Positions 45,740-55,468 of a stretch of 64,000 nt of DNA are shown here, piece by piece. Position 1 is the first letter of the stretch. Each line of letters opens with the position of its first letter. Made by a program: the position numbers and the translations under genes. The stretch is from Lysobacter enzymogenes (GTDB lineage Bacteria > Pseudomonadota > Gammaproteobacteria > Xanthomonadales > Xanthomonadaceae). The stretch is taken from contig NZ_FNOG01000007.1 of assembly GCF_900106525.1 (NCBI RefSeq), forward strand, positions 82,149 through 146,148. The letters are read 5' to 3'. Below the pieces are notes generated by a model. The model was not told the origin of the DNA. It saw nothing but the letters and a program-made list of their open reading frames with translations, and ran no database searches.

Positions 45740-46384
45740 TTACTCGCTCTTGATGCTGTCCAGTTGCAGCGTCATCAGCGGCTCCTTGCCCATGTAGCGC
45801 ACGAACTTGACCCGGCCGAAACCCGGCGCGTACCAGAACTCGGCCGAATTCTCGGCATCGCCGGCCTTCAGGTGGCAGGTGCCGGGGAACTTGCGCGGCT
45901 CGAAATCCACCGGCAGTTCCAGGTCTTCGAAACCGACGAACACGTAATCGTCGAAGCCGTCGTACTGGATGTCCTGGCTGGCGCCGTCGTTGTGGGTGAT
46001 GCGCTGGCCGGCGCCGCTGAGGCGGAACTTGGCGCCGGGCTTGGCGCTGGCCGGGAACTGCGGGGTTTGCGCGTAGCGCTCGGTGATCGCCGGTTTGCTG
46101 GCGTCGCCGCCCCAGTCGGCGATGCCGTATTGCACGCTGCCGAGCAGGGCGCGGCCGCTGGGATCGTAATAGGTCGCGGTCTTGACGCCGTCGCCGCTGG
46201 ACACGACCGCGATCGCGTCGCGATCGCCGAAGCGCTCGCGCACGATGCGCACGCTGTCGCGGCCGGCATCGTAGGCGACGCCCGGCTTGAGGCTGAAGCA
46301 GGCGGCGAAATCGCCGGCCTGCGCGGCGGGCGCCGCGGCGGCGAGGGCGAGGCTCAGGGCGAGGGTGAGGCGTGGGAGGTTCAT
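45740..46384 (-). CDS. Secreted protein of unknown function
   Basis: The product has 214 residues from the ATG at 46384. A Sec signal peptide ends near APAAQAG (24). The mature part is beta-rich with two Cys (FAACFSLKP; KFPGTCHLKAG), and contains STYYDPSG-like and FDDYVFVGFEDLELP segments. No catalytic motif or named domain is visible to me. It converges on the NYN gene with 42 bp between the ends. It should be periplasmic or secreted. Confidence 0.7.
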   Translation of the reverse strand: MNLPRLTLALSLALAAAAPAAQAGDFAACFSLKPGVAYDAGRDSVRIVRERFGDRDAIAVVSSGDGVKTATYYDPSGRALLGSVQYGIADWGGDASKPAITERYAQTPQFPASAKPGAKFRLSGAGQRITHNDGASQDIQYDGFDDYVFVGFEDLELPVDFEPRKFPGTCHLKAGDAENSAEFWYAPGFGRVKFVRYMGKEPLMTLQLDSIKSE

Positions 46385-46670
46385 GCGGGTCCTTGTATGA
46401 ACTCGGGGGCAGGGGCATGCGCAGGGTGTCCGCGCGTTCTGCCTATTTTCGTCTGAAGGGCGGCGGGCAGGTAGAAGAATTAGATGCATTGTCTGGCCGG
46501 ATTCATCCCGGACTCGCGGGCGCGAGCCGATTGCGGCGGCTGCCGTCGCGCAATCCACGCAAGCTGCGGCCGTGGCGATGCGGCTGCGTTGAAAGTTTCG
46601 GCGTAGTCGTGAGTTCGCGGTCGCAGCTCGCGCAGCTCCTACAGTCTGAAACGAAACTGGCCGGACCCCG

Positions 46671-47290
46671 GTAGGAGCGGCGCGAGCCGCGACCGCGACA
46701 ACGCGGCTGCGATGATAGTTTCGGCGTAGTTGCGGATTCGCGGTCGCAGCTCGCGCAGCTCCTACAGCCTGAAACGAAACCGGCCGGAGCCCCTGTAGGA
46801 GCGGCGCGAGCCGCGACCGCGACAACGCGGCTGCGACGAAAGTTGCGGCGTAGTTGCGGATTTGCGGTCGCAGCTTGCGCAGCTCCTACAGCCTGAAACG
46901 AAACTGGCCGGAGCCCCTGTAGGAGCGGCGCGAGCCGCGACCGCGACAACGCGGCTGCGATGATAGTTTCGGCGTAGTTGCGGATTCGCGGTCGCAGCTT
47001 GCGCAGCTCCTACAGTCTGGGACGAAACCGGCCGGAGCCCCTGTAGGAGCGGCGCGAGCCGCGACCGCGACAACGCGGCTGCGACGAAGGTTTCGGCGTA
47101 GTTGCGAATTTGCGGTCGCAGCTTGCGCAGCTCCTACAGTCTGAAACGAAACCGGCCGGAGCCCCTGTAGGAGCGGCGCGAGCCGCGACCGCGTCAATGC
47201 GATTGCGATGAAGGTTTCGGCGTAGTTGCGGATTCGCGGTCGCAGCTTGCGCAGCTCCTACCGTCTGGAACGAAGCATCTGCAACGCCGG
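46671..47290. repeat. 124-bp tandem repeat array, five units
   Basis: Units start at 46671, 46795, 46919, 47043 and 47167, exactly 124 bp apart. Each begins GTAGGAGCGGCGCGAGCCGC and near its end carries the inverted form GCAGCTTGCGCAGCTCCTAC, so every unit can fold on itself. Units differ at a few positions. A degenerate further unit lies just before 46671. The open frames inside the array are by-products of the repeat. Confidence 0.92.
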
Positions 47291-47301
47291 AGCGTGGCGA
47301 A

Positions 47302-49545
47302 TCAGTACAAATCCGCCGGATCCACATCCAGCGACCAGCGCACCTTGCGCGCTTCGGGCGCGGCGTAGATCGCCGGCAAGGCGGCGTCGAGCGCGGCGTG
47401 CAGGTCGCGCCGCTGCGGCGCGGACAGGATCAGTTGCGCGCGCAGGTAGCCGGCGCGGCGCGGCATCGGCGCGGGCACCGGGCCATTGATTTCCAGCGCG
47501 CTGCGCTCGGTGCCGCGCTGCGCGGCGGCCTGCTGCAGTTCGCGCCGCGCCATCGCCAGGAACGCGTTGGCGGCCTCGACCTGCTGCGCTTCGGCGCGGA
47601 TCAGCGCCATGTGCGCGTACGGCGGGAAACCCGCGGCTTCGCGCTGGGCCAGTTCGACCTCGGCGAAGGCATGGTAGCCGCCGGACAGCAGGGTGATCAG
47701 CAGTTCGTGTTCGGGATGATGGGTCTGCAGCAGCACCTCGCCGGGCTTGAGCGCGCGGCCGGCGCGGCCGGCGACCTGGATCAGCAACTGCGCGAGCTTT
47801 TCGCGCGCGCGAAAGTCGGCGCTGAACAAGCCTTCGTCGATGCCGACCACGGCAACCAGGGTCAGGTTGGCCAGGTCGTGGCCCTTGGCCAGCATCTGGG
47901 TGCCGACCAGCACGCCCGGCGCGGTGCCGAACTGCGCCAGCAGATTTTCCAGCGCATCGCGTTTTTGCGTGCTGCCGCGGTCGATGCGCAGCACCGGGAA
48001 CTCGTCGAAGCGCGCGGCCAGCGATTCCTCGATGCGCTCGGTGCCGGCGCCCTGCGATTGCAGGGCCAGGCCGCCGCAGTCGGGGCAGGCGTCGGGCGCG
48101 GGCCGGCGGGTGCCGCAGTGGTGGCATTGCAGGCGCCGGCCGCCGCCGTGCACGGTCATCGGCGTGGGCTTGAGCGGGGTGCTGCAGCGCGGGCAGTGCG
48201 CGGTCCAGCCGCAGTCGTGGCACAGCAGCACCGGGGCGTAGCCGCGCCGGTTCTTGAACACCAGCGCCTGGCCGCCGGCGCGCAGTTCGCCGTGCAGGCG
48301 TTCGAGCAGTTCCGGCGACAAGCCGGCTTGCAGCGGCCGCTTGCGCACGTCGAGCACGCGCACCCGCGGCGGCTGCGCGGTGCCTGCGCGGCGAAGCAGG
48401 CGCAGGTGGCCGTAGCGGCCGGCCTGGGCGTTGCGCAGCGATTCCAGCGACGGCGTGGCGCTGCCCAGCAGCACCGGCACGTCCAGCGCCTTGGCCCGGA
48501 CCAGGGCGAAATCGCGGGCGTGGTAGCGGATGCCGTCGAGCTGCTTGAAGCTGCCGTCGTGTTCTTCGTCGATCACGATCAGGCCCGGCTCGCGCAGCGG
48601 CAGGAACACCGCCGAACGCGTGCCCACGGCGATGCGCGCCTCGCCGCGCGCGAACGCGGCCCAGGTGCGCGCGCGCTCGCCGTCGCTCAGGCCCGAGTGC
48701 AGCGCGTGCACCGGCACGCCCAGGCGGGCGCGAAAGCGCGCCAGGGTCTGCGGGGTCAGGCCGATCTCCGGCACCAGCACCAGCGCCTGCTTGCCGCGCG
48801 CCAGGCAGTCGGCGATCGCGCGCAGGTAGACCTCGGTCTTGCCGCTGCCGGTGACGCCGTCGAGCAGGAACGGGGTGAAGCCGGGCGTGGCCAGGATCGC
48901 GTCGACCGCGGCCTGCTGTTCGTCGTTGAGCGGCGGCCCGGGCTGCGGCGCCGGCGCGTGCGCCGTCGCCGGCACCGCCAGGCGCTCGGCGTGGCCGCGC
49001 TTGGCCAGGGCGCGCGCGGCCGTGCGCCAGTCTTCGAGCAGGTCGTCGAGGCGGTCCTCGTCGAGTTCGCCGTGTTCGTCCAGCAGGTCCGACAGCCGGC
49101 GCGGCTTGCCGGCGCGCAGGCCGGGCCGGGCGGTGGCGCCGGCTTCGGTCAGGCGCCAGGCCCAGGCGTGGGTGTCGGGCAGCGGCTCGCCGTGGCGCAG
49201 CGGGCCGGGCAGGGCGGTGGCCAGTACCTCGCCGAGCGGGGCGTGGGTGTAGCGGGCCAGCCAGCGCAGCGACTCCAGCAGCTCGCCGTGCAGCAGCGGT
49301 TCCGGGTCGAGCCGGGCCAGCACCTGCTTGAGCGCGGCCGGGTCGGTGCCGGGCTCGGGCGCGCCGACCTCGGCCACCCAGCCGACCAGCTCGCGCCGGC
49401 CGAACGGCACCCGCACCCGCGCGCCGACCGGGTCGCCGGCCTCGCCGGCCCCGGCCGGGGGCAGGTAATCGAACAGGCGCGGCAGCGGCACCGGCAGGGC
49501 GATGCGCCAGACGCTGGCCGGCGGGAAAAACGAAGCCTCGGACAT
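47302..49545 (-). CDS. priA: Primosomal helicase PriA
   Basis: This 747-residue helicase restarts collapsed replication forks by loading the primosome. After an N-terminal DNA-binding domain come Walker A GVTGSGKTE, the DEEH box (VIDEEHDGSFK), and helicase motif VLLGSATPSLE. Two zinc-binding Cys clusters follow (CHDCGWTAHCPRC; CHHCG...CPDCG). The C-terminal helicase motifs include VLVGTQMLAKGHD and QVAGRAGRA. Length is normal. Two perfect inverted DnaA boxes lie about 105 bp upstream of the start. Confidence 0.97.
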   Translation of the reverse strand: MSEASFFPPASVWRIALPVPLPRLFDYLPPAGAGEAGDPVGARVRVPFGRRELVGWVAEVGAPEPGTDPAALKQVLARLDPEPLLHGELLESLRWLARYTHAPLGEVLATALPGPLRHGEPLPDTHAWAWRLTEAGATARPGLRAGKPRRLSDLLDEHGELDEDRLDDLLEDWRTAARALAKRGHAERLAVPATAHAPAPQPGPPLNDEQQAAVDAILATPGFTPFLLDGVTGSGKTEVYLRAIADCLARGKQALVLVPEIGLTPQTLARFRARLGVPVHALHSGLSDGERARTWAAFARGEARIAVGTRSAVFLPLREPGLIVIDEEHDGSFKQLDGIRYHARDFALVRAKALDVPVLLGSATPSLESLRNAQAGRYGHLRLLRRAGTAQPPRVRVLDVRKRPLQAGLSPELLERLHGELRAGGQALVFKNRRGYAPVLLCHDCGWTAHCPRCSTPLKPTPMTVHGGGRRLQCHHCGTRRPAPDACPDCGGLALQSQGAGTERIEESLAARFDEFPVLRIDRGSTQKRDALENLLAQFGTAPGVLVGTQMLAKGHDLANLTLVAVVGIDEGLFSADFRAREKLAQLLIQVAGRAGRALKPGEVLLQTHHPEHELLITLLSGGYHAFAEVELAQREAAGFPPYAHMALIRAEAQQVEAANAFLAMARRELQQAAAQRGTERSALEINGPVPAPMPRRAGYLRAQLILSAPQRRDLHAALDAALPAIYAAPEARKVRWSLDVDPADLY

Positions 49546-49650
49546 CGCATCAGTCTAGCGAGCGCGGCGGCGGCCGGGCAGTTGCGGGCCATAGCTGCCC
49601 CCGGTCCGACAAAGCCGACGCAAGTGACCGCCAGTTAAGGAAAAACCCCC

Positions 49651-49673
49651 TTATCCACACGGGTTGTGGATAA
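49651..49673. promoter_or_regulatory. Pair of inverted perfect DnaA boxes
   Basis: TTATCCACA (49651-49659) and TGTGGATAA (49665-49673) are both exact DnaA-box consensus sequences, facing each other across 5 bp. They lie between priA and the divergent gene at 49991. Confidence 0.8.
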
Positions 49674-49990
49674 ATCTGTGCATGGTGTGTCGGCAGGGCT
49701 GCGCGAGGGCGTTGAATCAAGCCCTCGGGTTAGGTTGGTGAAAAAATCGCCAATTGCTCTATTTTCTTTGGAATCATGCGCTTAGCCGTGAAACATAGCT
49801 GTAACGCGGTGTTTTGGTTCCGTGAAAGAGCGACACATGACGGTTCGATTACTGCTGTGCACAACCGGATTTTCGCCCAAGCCGCATTGCGCCTCGCGCA
49901 AACGCGGTTTGGCGGTTTGTCAAGCGGTTTTGCGCCGGCCCGGCGGCCTGCCGGCATCGCTATGATGCGCCGTATGGTGAAGTCGTCCCG

Positions 49991-50992
49991 ATGAGTTCCA
50001 CATCCCCCGCCCCGGGTTCGTCCGCCCCCCGTTCCGCCGCTCCCGCCGCCCTGTCGGCGTTCCTGCGCGGCGTCGAACGGCGTGGCGCGGTGTTGGCTGA
50101 ATTGCAGGCCGGCGACGCCGCCGCCGGCGACGCCGCGCTGGTCGCGGCCATGGCCGGGTTCCGCGCGATCGCCGCGCAGACCGCGCTCAACGATTGGCCG
50201 GCGCGGTTCTGGCAGCTGCTGCTGACCCAGCCCGGCCTGCGCCAGCGCACCCCGGTGGCGATCCCGCTGGACGCCACCGACCGGCTCGGCGAGCTCGGCA
50301 GCGGCCCGCGCGCGGCGCTGCTGCTGCGGCTGGCCGCCGGCCTGGACGAGGCCGAGGCCTCGGCGGTGCTGCACGTGGCCCCGGCGACCTACCGGCTGGC
50401 CCTGCAGCGGGCGCTGCCGCGCCACCCCGACGGCCGCGCCGATCCGCAGGCCTGGCAGCAGTTGCGCGAACAGGTCCACCGCCGGATCAAGACCCTGCCG
50501 GCCGAGCGCCTGCAGCGCCTGGCCCAGGCGCGCGAGCGGGCGCTGCAGGGCGCCGCGCCCGCGCCGGCCGCCGCCGGCGCGCGTGCCGGCGCTGCGGCGC
50601 GGCCGCGGCCGCGCTGGCTGATGCCGCTGCTGTGGAGCCTGCTGGCGCTGTGCGCGCTGGCCTTCGCCGCGACCTTCTGGTGGCCGTCCGGGTTCGCGCT
50701 CGGCGACGGCCCCGAGGGCGTGACGGTGGCGCCGCTGGCCGAAGGCAGCGGCCCGGCCGAGCGCTACAGCCGCGAGGCCGGGCTGATCGCCGACGGCGAT
50801 TTCGACCTGCTTGCCGACCCGCAGGGCGAGGCCGCCGCGGCCGACCTGGAATTCCACAACTGGCTGGCCGCGCGCGACGCCGGGACGATCCCGGCCACCG
50901 CCGCGCCGCCGGCCGAACCGGCGCCCGCCGCGCCGCCGTCGCCGGGCAGCGAGAGCCCGGGTCTGGAAACCGACGCGCAGGAGGGCGAATGA
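49991..50992 (+). CDS. Membrane protein with sigma-region-4-like HTH
   Basis: The product has 333 residues. The N-terminal half (about 90-140) contains LLLRLAAGLDEAEASAVLHVAPATYRLALQRAL (key: the GLDEAEASAVLHV turn), which resembles the region 4 helix-turn-helix of ECF sigma factors, though no region 2 is clear. A single membrane segment (WLMPLLWSLLALCALAFAATFWW) lies near 210-232, followed by an acidic, Pro/Ala-rich tail. It overlaps the next gene by ATGA, so they are translated together. It may be a degenerate sigma factor fused to a membrane anchor; this is inference. Confidence 0.55.
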   Translation: MSSTSPAPGSSAPRSAAPAALSAFLRGVERRGAVLAELQAGDAAAGDAALVAAMAGFRAIAAQTALNDWPARFWQLLLTQPGLRQRTPVAIPLDATDRLGELGSGPRAALLLRLAAGLDEAEASAVLHVAPATYRLALQRALPRHPDGRADPQAWQQLREQVHRRIKTLPAERLQRLAQARERALQGAAPAPAAAGARAGAAARPRPRWLMPLLWSLLALCALAFAATFWWPSGFALGDGPEGVTVAPLAEGSGPAERYSREAGLIADGDFDLLADPQGEAAAADLEFHNWLAARDAGTIPATAAPPAEPAPAAPPSPGSESPGLETDAQEGE

Positions 50993-51621
50993 ACCGGATC
51001 GTCGTATTCGCCGCCGCCCTGGCCGTGGCCGCCGCGGCGTGGCTGCCGGCGCGCGCGCTGCCGCCGGAGCTCGAGCGCAGCCTGACCAAACTGCCGCCGC
51101 CGGTGCGCGCGCGGATCCAGGCCAACGGCCAGCGCTGGGACGGCTGGGACGAAGCGCAGCGGCGCGAGTTCGCCCAGCGCGCCGCGCAATGGAATCAACT
51201 CGGTGCAGGCGAACGCGGCGTGCGCCGCGAGCGCTACCTCGCCTGGCAGGCGCTGAGCGCCGACGAGCGCGCGCAGTCGCAAGCCGCCGCCGCGCGTCTG
51301 GCGGCGCTGCCGCCGGAACAGCAGCAGGCGCTGCGCGCCCAGTTCGACGCGCTCGACCGCAGCGAGCGCCGCGGCTGGCTGCTCGGCCCGGCGCTGGGCG
51401 CCGACTATCCGGCCTTGCAGCCGCTGCTGGCGCAACTGCCGCCGGAGCAACACGCGGCGATGCTGACCGCGCTGCGCGGCCTGACCGCCGCGCAGCGCAA
51501 GGATCTGGCGGTGCTGGCCCAGCGCACGCCGCCGCAGGAGCGCGAGCGTTTGCGCGCAGGCCTGCTGGCGGCGCTGGCGGCGCAGCGCGGGGCGTGGTTG
51601 CAGGACGCGCTGGCGCGTTGA
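50989..51621 (+). CDS. DUF3106 protein
   Basis: The product has 210 residues. A Sec signal peptide ends near PARAL. The mature part is rich in Ala, Arg and Gln, with repeated WxxLxxxERxxRRERYLAWQALSxDER-like helices typical of DUF3106 proteins, which are exported and of unknown role. The start codon overlaps the stop of the preceding membrane-anchored HTH-like gene, as is usual for this two-gene set in Xanthomonadaceae. Confidence 0.8.
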   Translation: MNRIVVFAAALAVAAAAWLPARALPPELERSLTKLPPPVRARIQANGQRWDGWDEAQRREFAQRAAQWNQLGAGERGVRRERYLAWQALSADERAQSQAAAARLAALPPEQQQALRAQFDALDRSERRGWLLGPALGADYPALQPLLAQLPPEQHAAMLTALRGLTAAQRKDLAVLAQRTPPQERERLRAGLLAALAAQRGAWLQDALAR

Positions 51622-51726
51622 TTGGTTTGGAGAGTGGGCGCTTGCGCAGGTACTGCGCGGGATGACGGCAATCCGCGTTTCGGCTTGCGCCTGAGCGAAG
51701 ATCGCAGCGGTCTGTCGTTGTGGTGG

Positions 51727-51808
51727 TTTCGCGGTCGCGGCTTGCGCCGCTCCTACAGGGACCCATGTCGCAGCCGCAGCCCCTGTAGGAGCGGCGCAAG
51801 CCGCGACC
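51727..51808. repeat. Long inverted-repeat pair of the TGTAGGAGC family
   Basis: A 31-bp arm (51727-51757) is repeated as a perfect inverted copy (51778-51808) around 20 bp. The arms carry GGCTTGCGCCGCTCCTACAG and its complement, the family used in the 124-bp array and at 63.6-63.8 kb. Such paired palindromes are typical REPIN-type intergenic elements. Confidence 0.9.
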
Positions 51809-51887
51809 GCGCCAACGAAACGACGACGAATGCTTGCGCAGGCGAAAAAACGACGACCGCTGCGGCCATCGCTTCCCTAACCGACGC

Positions 51888-52205
51888 TCAGCGCGGCAAC
51901 ACCCGCATCACCCGCCGGCTCGCGCCGAACCGGCCTTCGAACCGCGCCAGACCTTCCGCGCGCATCCGCGGCGCGTGATCGCGCAAGTAGGTTTCCAGCG
52001 CCGCCGCATCGCGCAGGCGATAGCGCACGCACAGCGCCAGCCGCCCCGGCGCGGGCGCCGGCTCGTCGACTTCGTGCAGGTCCGCGCCGAGGAAGCCCGG
52101 CAACGCGCAGATCTCGCCGATGTGCGCGCGCAGCCAGACCAGGAACTGCGCGGCGACCGCCGCGTCCACGTCCAGCGATACCTCGTAGATCGTCTCGTCG
52201 GTCAT
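51888..52205 (-). CDS. DUF4286 protein
   Basis: This 105-residue small soluble protein begins TIYEVSLDVDAAVAAQF and contains LPGFLGADLHEVDEP and YLRDHAPRMRAEGLARF, the pattern of the DUF4286 family, a ferredoxin-like fold related to dimeric alpha-beta barrels. No enzyme role is known to me. It follows the DUF3667 gene by about 70 bp on the same strand and may be cotranscribed with it. Confidence 0.85.
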   Translation of the reverse strand: MTDETIYEVSLDVDAAVAAQFLVWLRAHIGEICALPGFLGADLHEVDEPAPAPGRLALCVRYRLRDAAALETYLRDHAPRMRAEGLARFEGRFGASRRVMRVLPR

Positions 52206-52275
52206 CGCAGCCTCGCGTTCGCTCTTCGAATCCCGGCCGTTGGCGCGGCCGCAGCGGCGCCTGCGCGCCGGGGGG

Positions 52276-53763
52276 TTACATCCGCACGATCGCCGCGGTC
52301 ATCAGCGCCACCGTGGCCAGGCTCAGCAGGAAGAAGTACGCGCTGCCGATCAGCAGATAGCGCAGCAGGGTCAGCGGCCAGCCGTTGGCGTAGACGCGCT
52401 TTTCCATGATCAGCAGATAGATCGGCATCCACGTCCACAACAGGCCGATGGCCAGGCCCTTGAGCCAGACCACGCCGGCCCAGTGCGGCGCGATCGCGTC
52501 GCCGAGCAGCATCAGCACGAACATCGCCAGCAGCGCCAGGCACAGGTAGATGTGGCTGTACAACGCCACCACCAGATGCTCGAGATAACCGCGGCCCGAG
52601 CCGACGTAGGCGATCTTCAGCAGCAGCGCGAAGATCGGCACCATCAGGAACAGCGCCGAGGGGATCGCGCCGATCAGCGCGTGGATGTACAGCGCCGGAT
52701 CCTTGGTCGCGCGCTGGAAATTGACCTCGCCCTTGCCGACCTGACGGTTGAGCCAGTCGTTGGCGAACTGCGGCCACCACTCGACCTTGAGCGGATTGGT
52801 CTTGGGATCCCACGGCCGGCCGTTGAACGACAGCGGTCCTTCGCTGTTGTCGCACTCCACCTCGCCGTAGCGCTGGCGGTCGGGCGCGCGCAGCCCCGCG
52901 CCCTCGCTGCGGCCGGCGTGGGCGACCTGCAACTGCGCGATGCGGCAACCGGCTTCGAGGTTGGCCTGGCGGATCAGCCCGGCGTAATCGGACGACTCGC
53001 GCGACTGCGGCGTCGCCTGCGCGCGTTGCGCCTGCAATGCGGCGATGCGTTCGTCGCGCAGGCGCTCGACTTCGGCCAGGTTCTTGGCCGCGTCGATCGA
53101 GCCCGGACGCGGCGCGCCGGCCAGGCGCTCGCCCTCGGCGCGCTGCGTGGCGACTTGTTCGGCGTCCAGGCCCTGCTCGGCCTTCAGCAGTTCGATGCGC
53201 TTGTCGGCCTGGCGGTGCACCGAGACGATCGAGGCTTCGATGGCGTTGCGCGCGACCGGCGCGGCGGCCGCGGCGGTGCGCAGCTCGCCGACCATGCGCG
53301 CGCGCAGCTCCTCGACCTCGGCGACGCTGTCGGCGTCGCGCATCTGCTTCTTGACGTTGCCCAGCCGCACCGTGGTGCTCTGCGCGGTGTCGATGTCGAA
53401 GTGGGTGTTGCTTTCGACGTGGATCGCGAACTGGGCGACGAAGAAGGTCATCACCGAGACGATCACGAACAAGCGCAGCGGCGGGATGTAGCGCACGCGC
53501 CGGCCGGCCAGGTATTCGCGGGCGACTTTGCCCGGAGACAGCAGATCGCGCAAAGTGCGGAACACCCGGCCGTCCAGGTGCCAGAACGACTCGAACACCT
53601 CTTCCAGCGCATGGCCGAGGTTGCGCACCGGGTTGTGCACGGATTGGCCGCAGGCGTGGCAATAGTGGCCTTGCAGCTCGGCCTTGCAGTTCTCGCAGTG
53701 GCTGGGGTGATCGTCGTGGCCGTGGCCGGCCGACGAGGCCTTGGCTTCGTTAGGTGCGCTCAT
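52276..53763 (-). CDS. DUF3667 membrane protein
   Basis: The product has 495 residues from the ATG at 53763; an in-frame start at 53796 is possible. The N terminus carries a zinc ribbon (CENCKAELQGHYCHACGQ) followed by FRTLRDLLSPGKVAREYLAG and RRVRYIPPLRLFV, the DUF3667 signature. A membrane segment lies at VIVSVMTFFVAQFAI. A long soluble loop (coiled-coil-like, ELRARM...RNAIEASIV) separates it from four or so C-terminal membrane segments. The inner-membrane protein's function is unknown. It is divergent from the MATE exporter. Confidence 0.85.
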   Translation of the reverse strand: MSAPNEAKASSAGHGHDDHPSHCENCKAELQGHYCHACGQSVHNPVRNLGHALEEVFESFWHLDGRVFRTLRDLLSPGKVAREYLAGRRVRYIPPLRLFVIVSVMTFFVAQFAIHVESNTHFDIDTAQSTTVRLGNVKKQMRDADSVAEVEELRARMVGELRTAAAAAPVARNAIEASIVSVHRQADKRIELLKAEQGLDAEQVATQRAEGERLAGAPRPGSIDAAKNLAEVERLRDERIAALQAQRAQATPQSRESSDYAGLIRQANLEAGCRIAQLQVAHAGRSEGAGLRAPDRQRYGEVECDNSEGPLSFNGRPWDPKTNPLKVEWWPQFANDWLNRQVGKGEVNFQRATKDPALYIHALIGAIPSALFLMVPIFALLLKIAYVGSGRGYLEHLVVALYSHIYLCLALLAMFVLMLLGDAIAPHWAGVVWLKGLAIGLLWTWMPIYLLIMEKRVYANGWPLTLLRYLLIGSAYFFLLSLATVALMTAAIVRM

Positions 53764-53882
53764 GCGTATCGAGAAACGAGGCTCCCCGGCCTTCACTTTC
53801 GAGCGGGTAAGATAGCCGTCCGCCGCGACCCGGCGCCAGCGCCCCGACCGGATGCGCGGCCGCAGTCGCCGTTGGTTCCCCC

Positions 53883-55304
53883 ATGTCTGCGTCGTCCCCC
53901 TCCGTTTCCCGTCCCGGCCTGCTCCGGGAAATCCGCACTTCTTTGGTCCTGGCCGCGCCGCTGGTCGCCGGCCACGTGTCCACCGGCCTGATCGGTTTCG
54001 TCGACAACACCCTGGCCGGCCACCACAGCACCACCACCCTGGCGTCGGTGACCATCGGCACCGCGTTGTGGTGGCTGCCGATGATGGTGCCGATCGGAAC
54101 CCTGCTGTCGGTGCCGCCGTCGGTGTCGCAGCTCGAGGGCGCCGGCCGCCGCGGCGAGATCGGCGCGCTGTTCCGCCAGGCGCTGTGGATGGCGCTGCTG
54201 CTGAGCGTGTTCCTGTTCGCGTTCCTGACCCTGATCCCGCACGCGCTGCCGGCGATGGGCATCGCCCCGGGCATCGTGCCGGGCGCGCGCGAATTCCTGC
54301 ACGGCATCCGCTGGGGCGTGCCGGCGCTGACCTTGTTCTTCTGCATGCGCTATCTCAGCGAGGGCCTGCACTGGACCTTGCCGACCATGCTGCTCAGCGC
54401 CGGCGGCCTGCTGATCCTGCTGCCGCTGGGCTATGTGCTGACCTTCGGCAAGTTCGGCCTGCCCGAGATGGGCGCCGGCGGCCTGGGCATCGCCTCGGCG
54501 GCGATGCTGTGGGTGCAGGCGATCGGTTTCTTCTTCGTCCTGCGCAACGCCAAGCGTTTCGCCGACCTGCGCCTGTTCGAGCGCTTCGACAAGCCGCACT
54601 GGCCGACCATCCGCGGCCTGCTCGCCACCGGCCTGCCGATCGGCGTGACCGTGTTGATGGAAGGCAGCTTGTTCATCGTCACCGCGCTGCTGATCGGGCG
54701 GCTGGGCGAGGTGCCGGCGTCGGCGCACCAGATCGCGATCAATCTGTCGGCGCTGTGCTTCATGGTGCCGATGGGTCTGGCTGAGGCGACCACGGTGCGG
54801 GTCGGCCACGCCCTGGGCCGGCGCGACTACGCCGGCGTGCGCCGCGCCGGTTTCGCCGGCTACGCCATCGTGCTGTGCACCCAGTTGCTGTCCGGCATCT
54901 TGCTGCTGAGCGCCAACGACGTGCTGGTGGGCTTCTACACCACCGACATGGCGGTGGCCTCGCTGGCCGCCTCGCTGCTGCTGTACTCGGCGATGTTCCA
55001 GTTCCCCGACGGCATCCAGGTGCTGTCGGCCGGCGCGCTGCGCGGGCTCAAGGACACCCGGGTGCCGATGATCCTGGCCGCGCTGGCCTATTGGGGCGTG
55101 GGCATGCCGATCGGCGCCGGCCTCGGCCTGGGCCTGGGCTGGGGCCCCAAGGGCATGTGGATCGGCCTGATCGCCGGCCTGACCGTGGCCGCGGTGCTGC
55201 TGTGCGCCCGTTTCCTGCGCTCCAGCCAGCCCGAGCGGCTGGCCGAGCGGATGGCGCGGGAAGCGCCGCACGAGGTCGACCCGCACGAGACCGGCTGCAC
55301 CTGA
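53883..55304 (+). CDS. MATE-family efflux transporter
   Basis: The 473-residue inner-membrane protein has 12 predicted helices in two similar halves. The first half has TSLVLAAPLVAGHVSTGLIGFVDN and the second TGLPIGVTVLMEGSLFIVTALLIG, matching the NorM branch that exports cationic drugs in exchange for Na+ or H+. Length is typical. The actual substrate cannot be read. Its start lies 119 bp from the divergent DUF3667 gene. Confidence 0.92.
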   Translation: MSASSPSVSRPGLLREIRTSLVLAAPLVAGHVSTGLIGFVDNTLAGHHSTTTLASVTIGTALWWLPMMVPIGTLLSVPPSVSQLEGAGRRGEIGALFRQALWMALLLSVFLFAFLTLIPHALPAMGIAPGIVPGAREFLHGIRWGVPALTLFFCMRYLSEGLHWTLPTMLLSAGGLLILLPLGYVLTFGKFGLPEMGAGGLGIASAAMLWVQAIGFFFVLRNAKRFADLRLFERFDKPHWPTIRGLLATGLPIGVTVLMEGSLFIVTALLIGRLGEVPASAHQIAINLSALCFMVPMGLAEATTVRVGHALGRRDYAGVRRAGFAGYAIVLCTQLLSGILLLSANDVLVGFYTTDMAVASLAASLLLYSAMFQFPDGIQVLSAGALRGLKDTRVPMILAALAYWGVGMPIGAGLGLGLGWGPKGMWIGLIAGLTVAAVLLCARFLRSSQPERLAERMAREAPHEVDPHETGCT

Positions 55305-55468
55305 GCCGGCCGCGCCCCGGGCCGCCGCCCACCCGGGGCGCCCAGCGTTGCGTAAATGAACGGATTGCGGCCGGATCGCAAGTTTGCAAACACCCTACGT
55401 TACGAATGGCGGGTGAAACCCCGCCCCGCGCCGGGTTAGTCTGAGCGCGTACCCACGGAGCCTGTGCA

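Noticed and set aside
46503..47327. Several similar open frames on the minus strand
   Set aside because: They repeat every 124 bp because of the tandem array and have no independent coding features.
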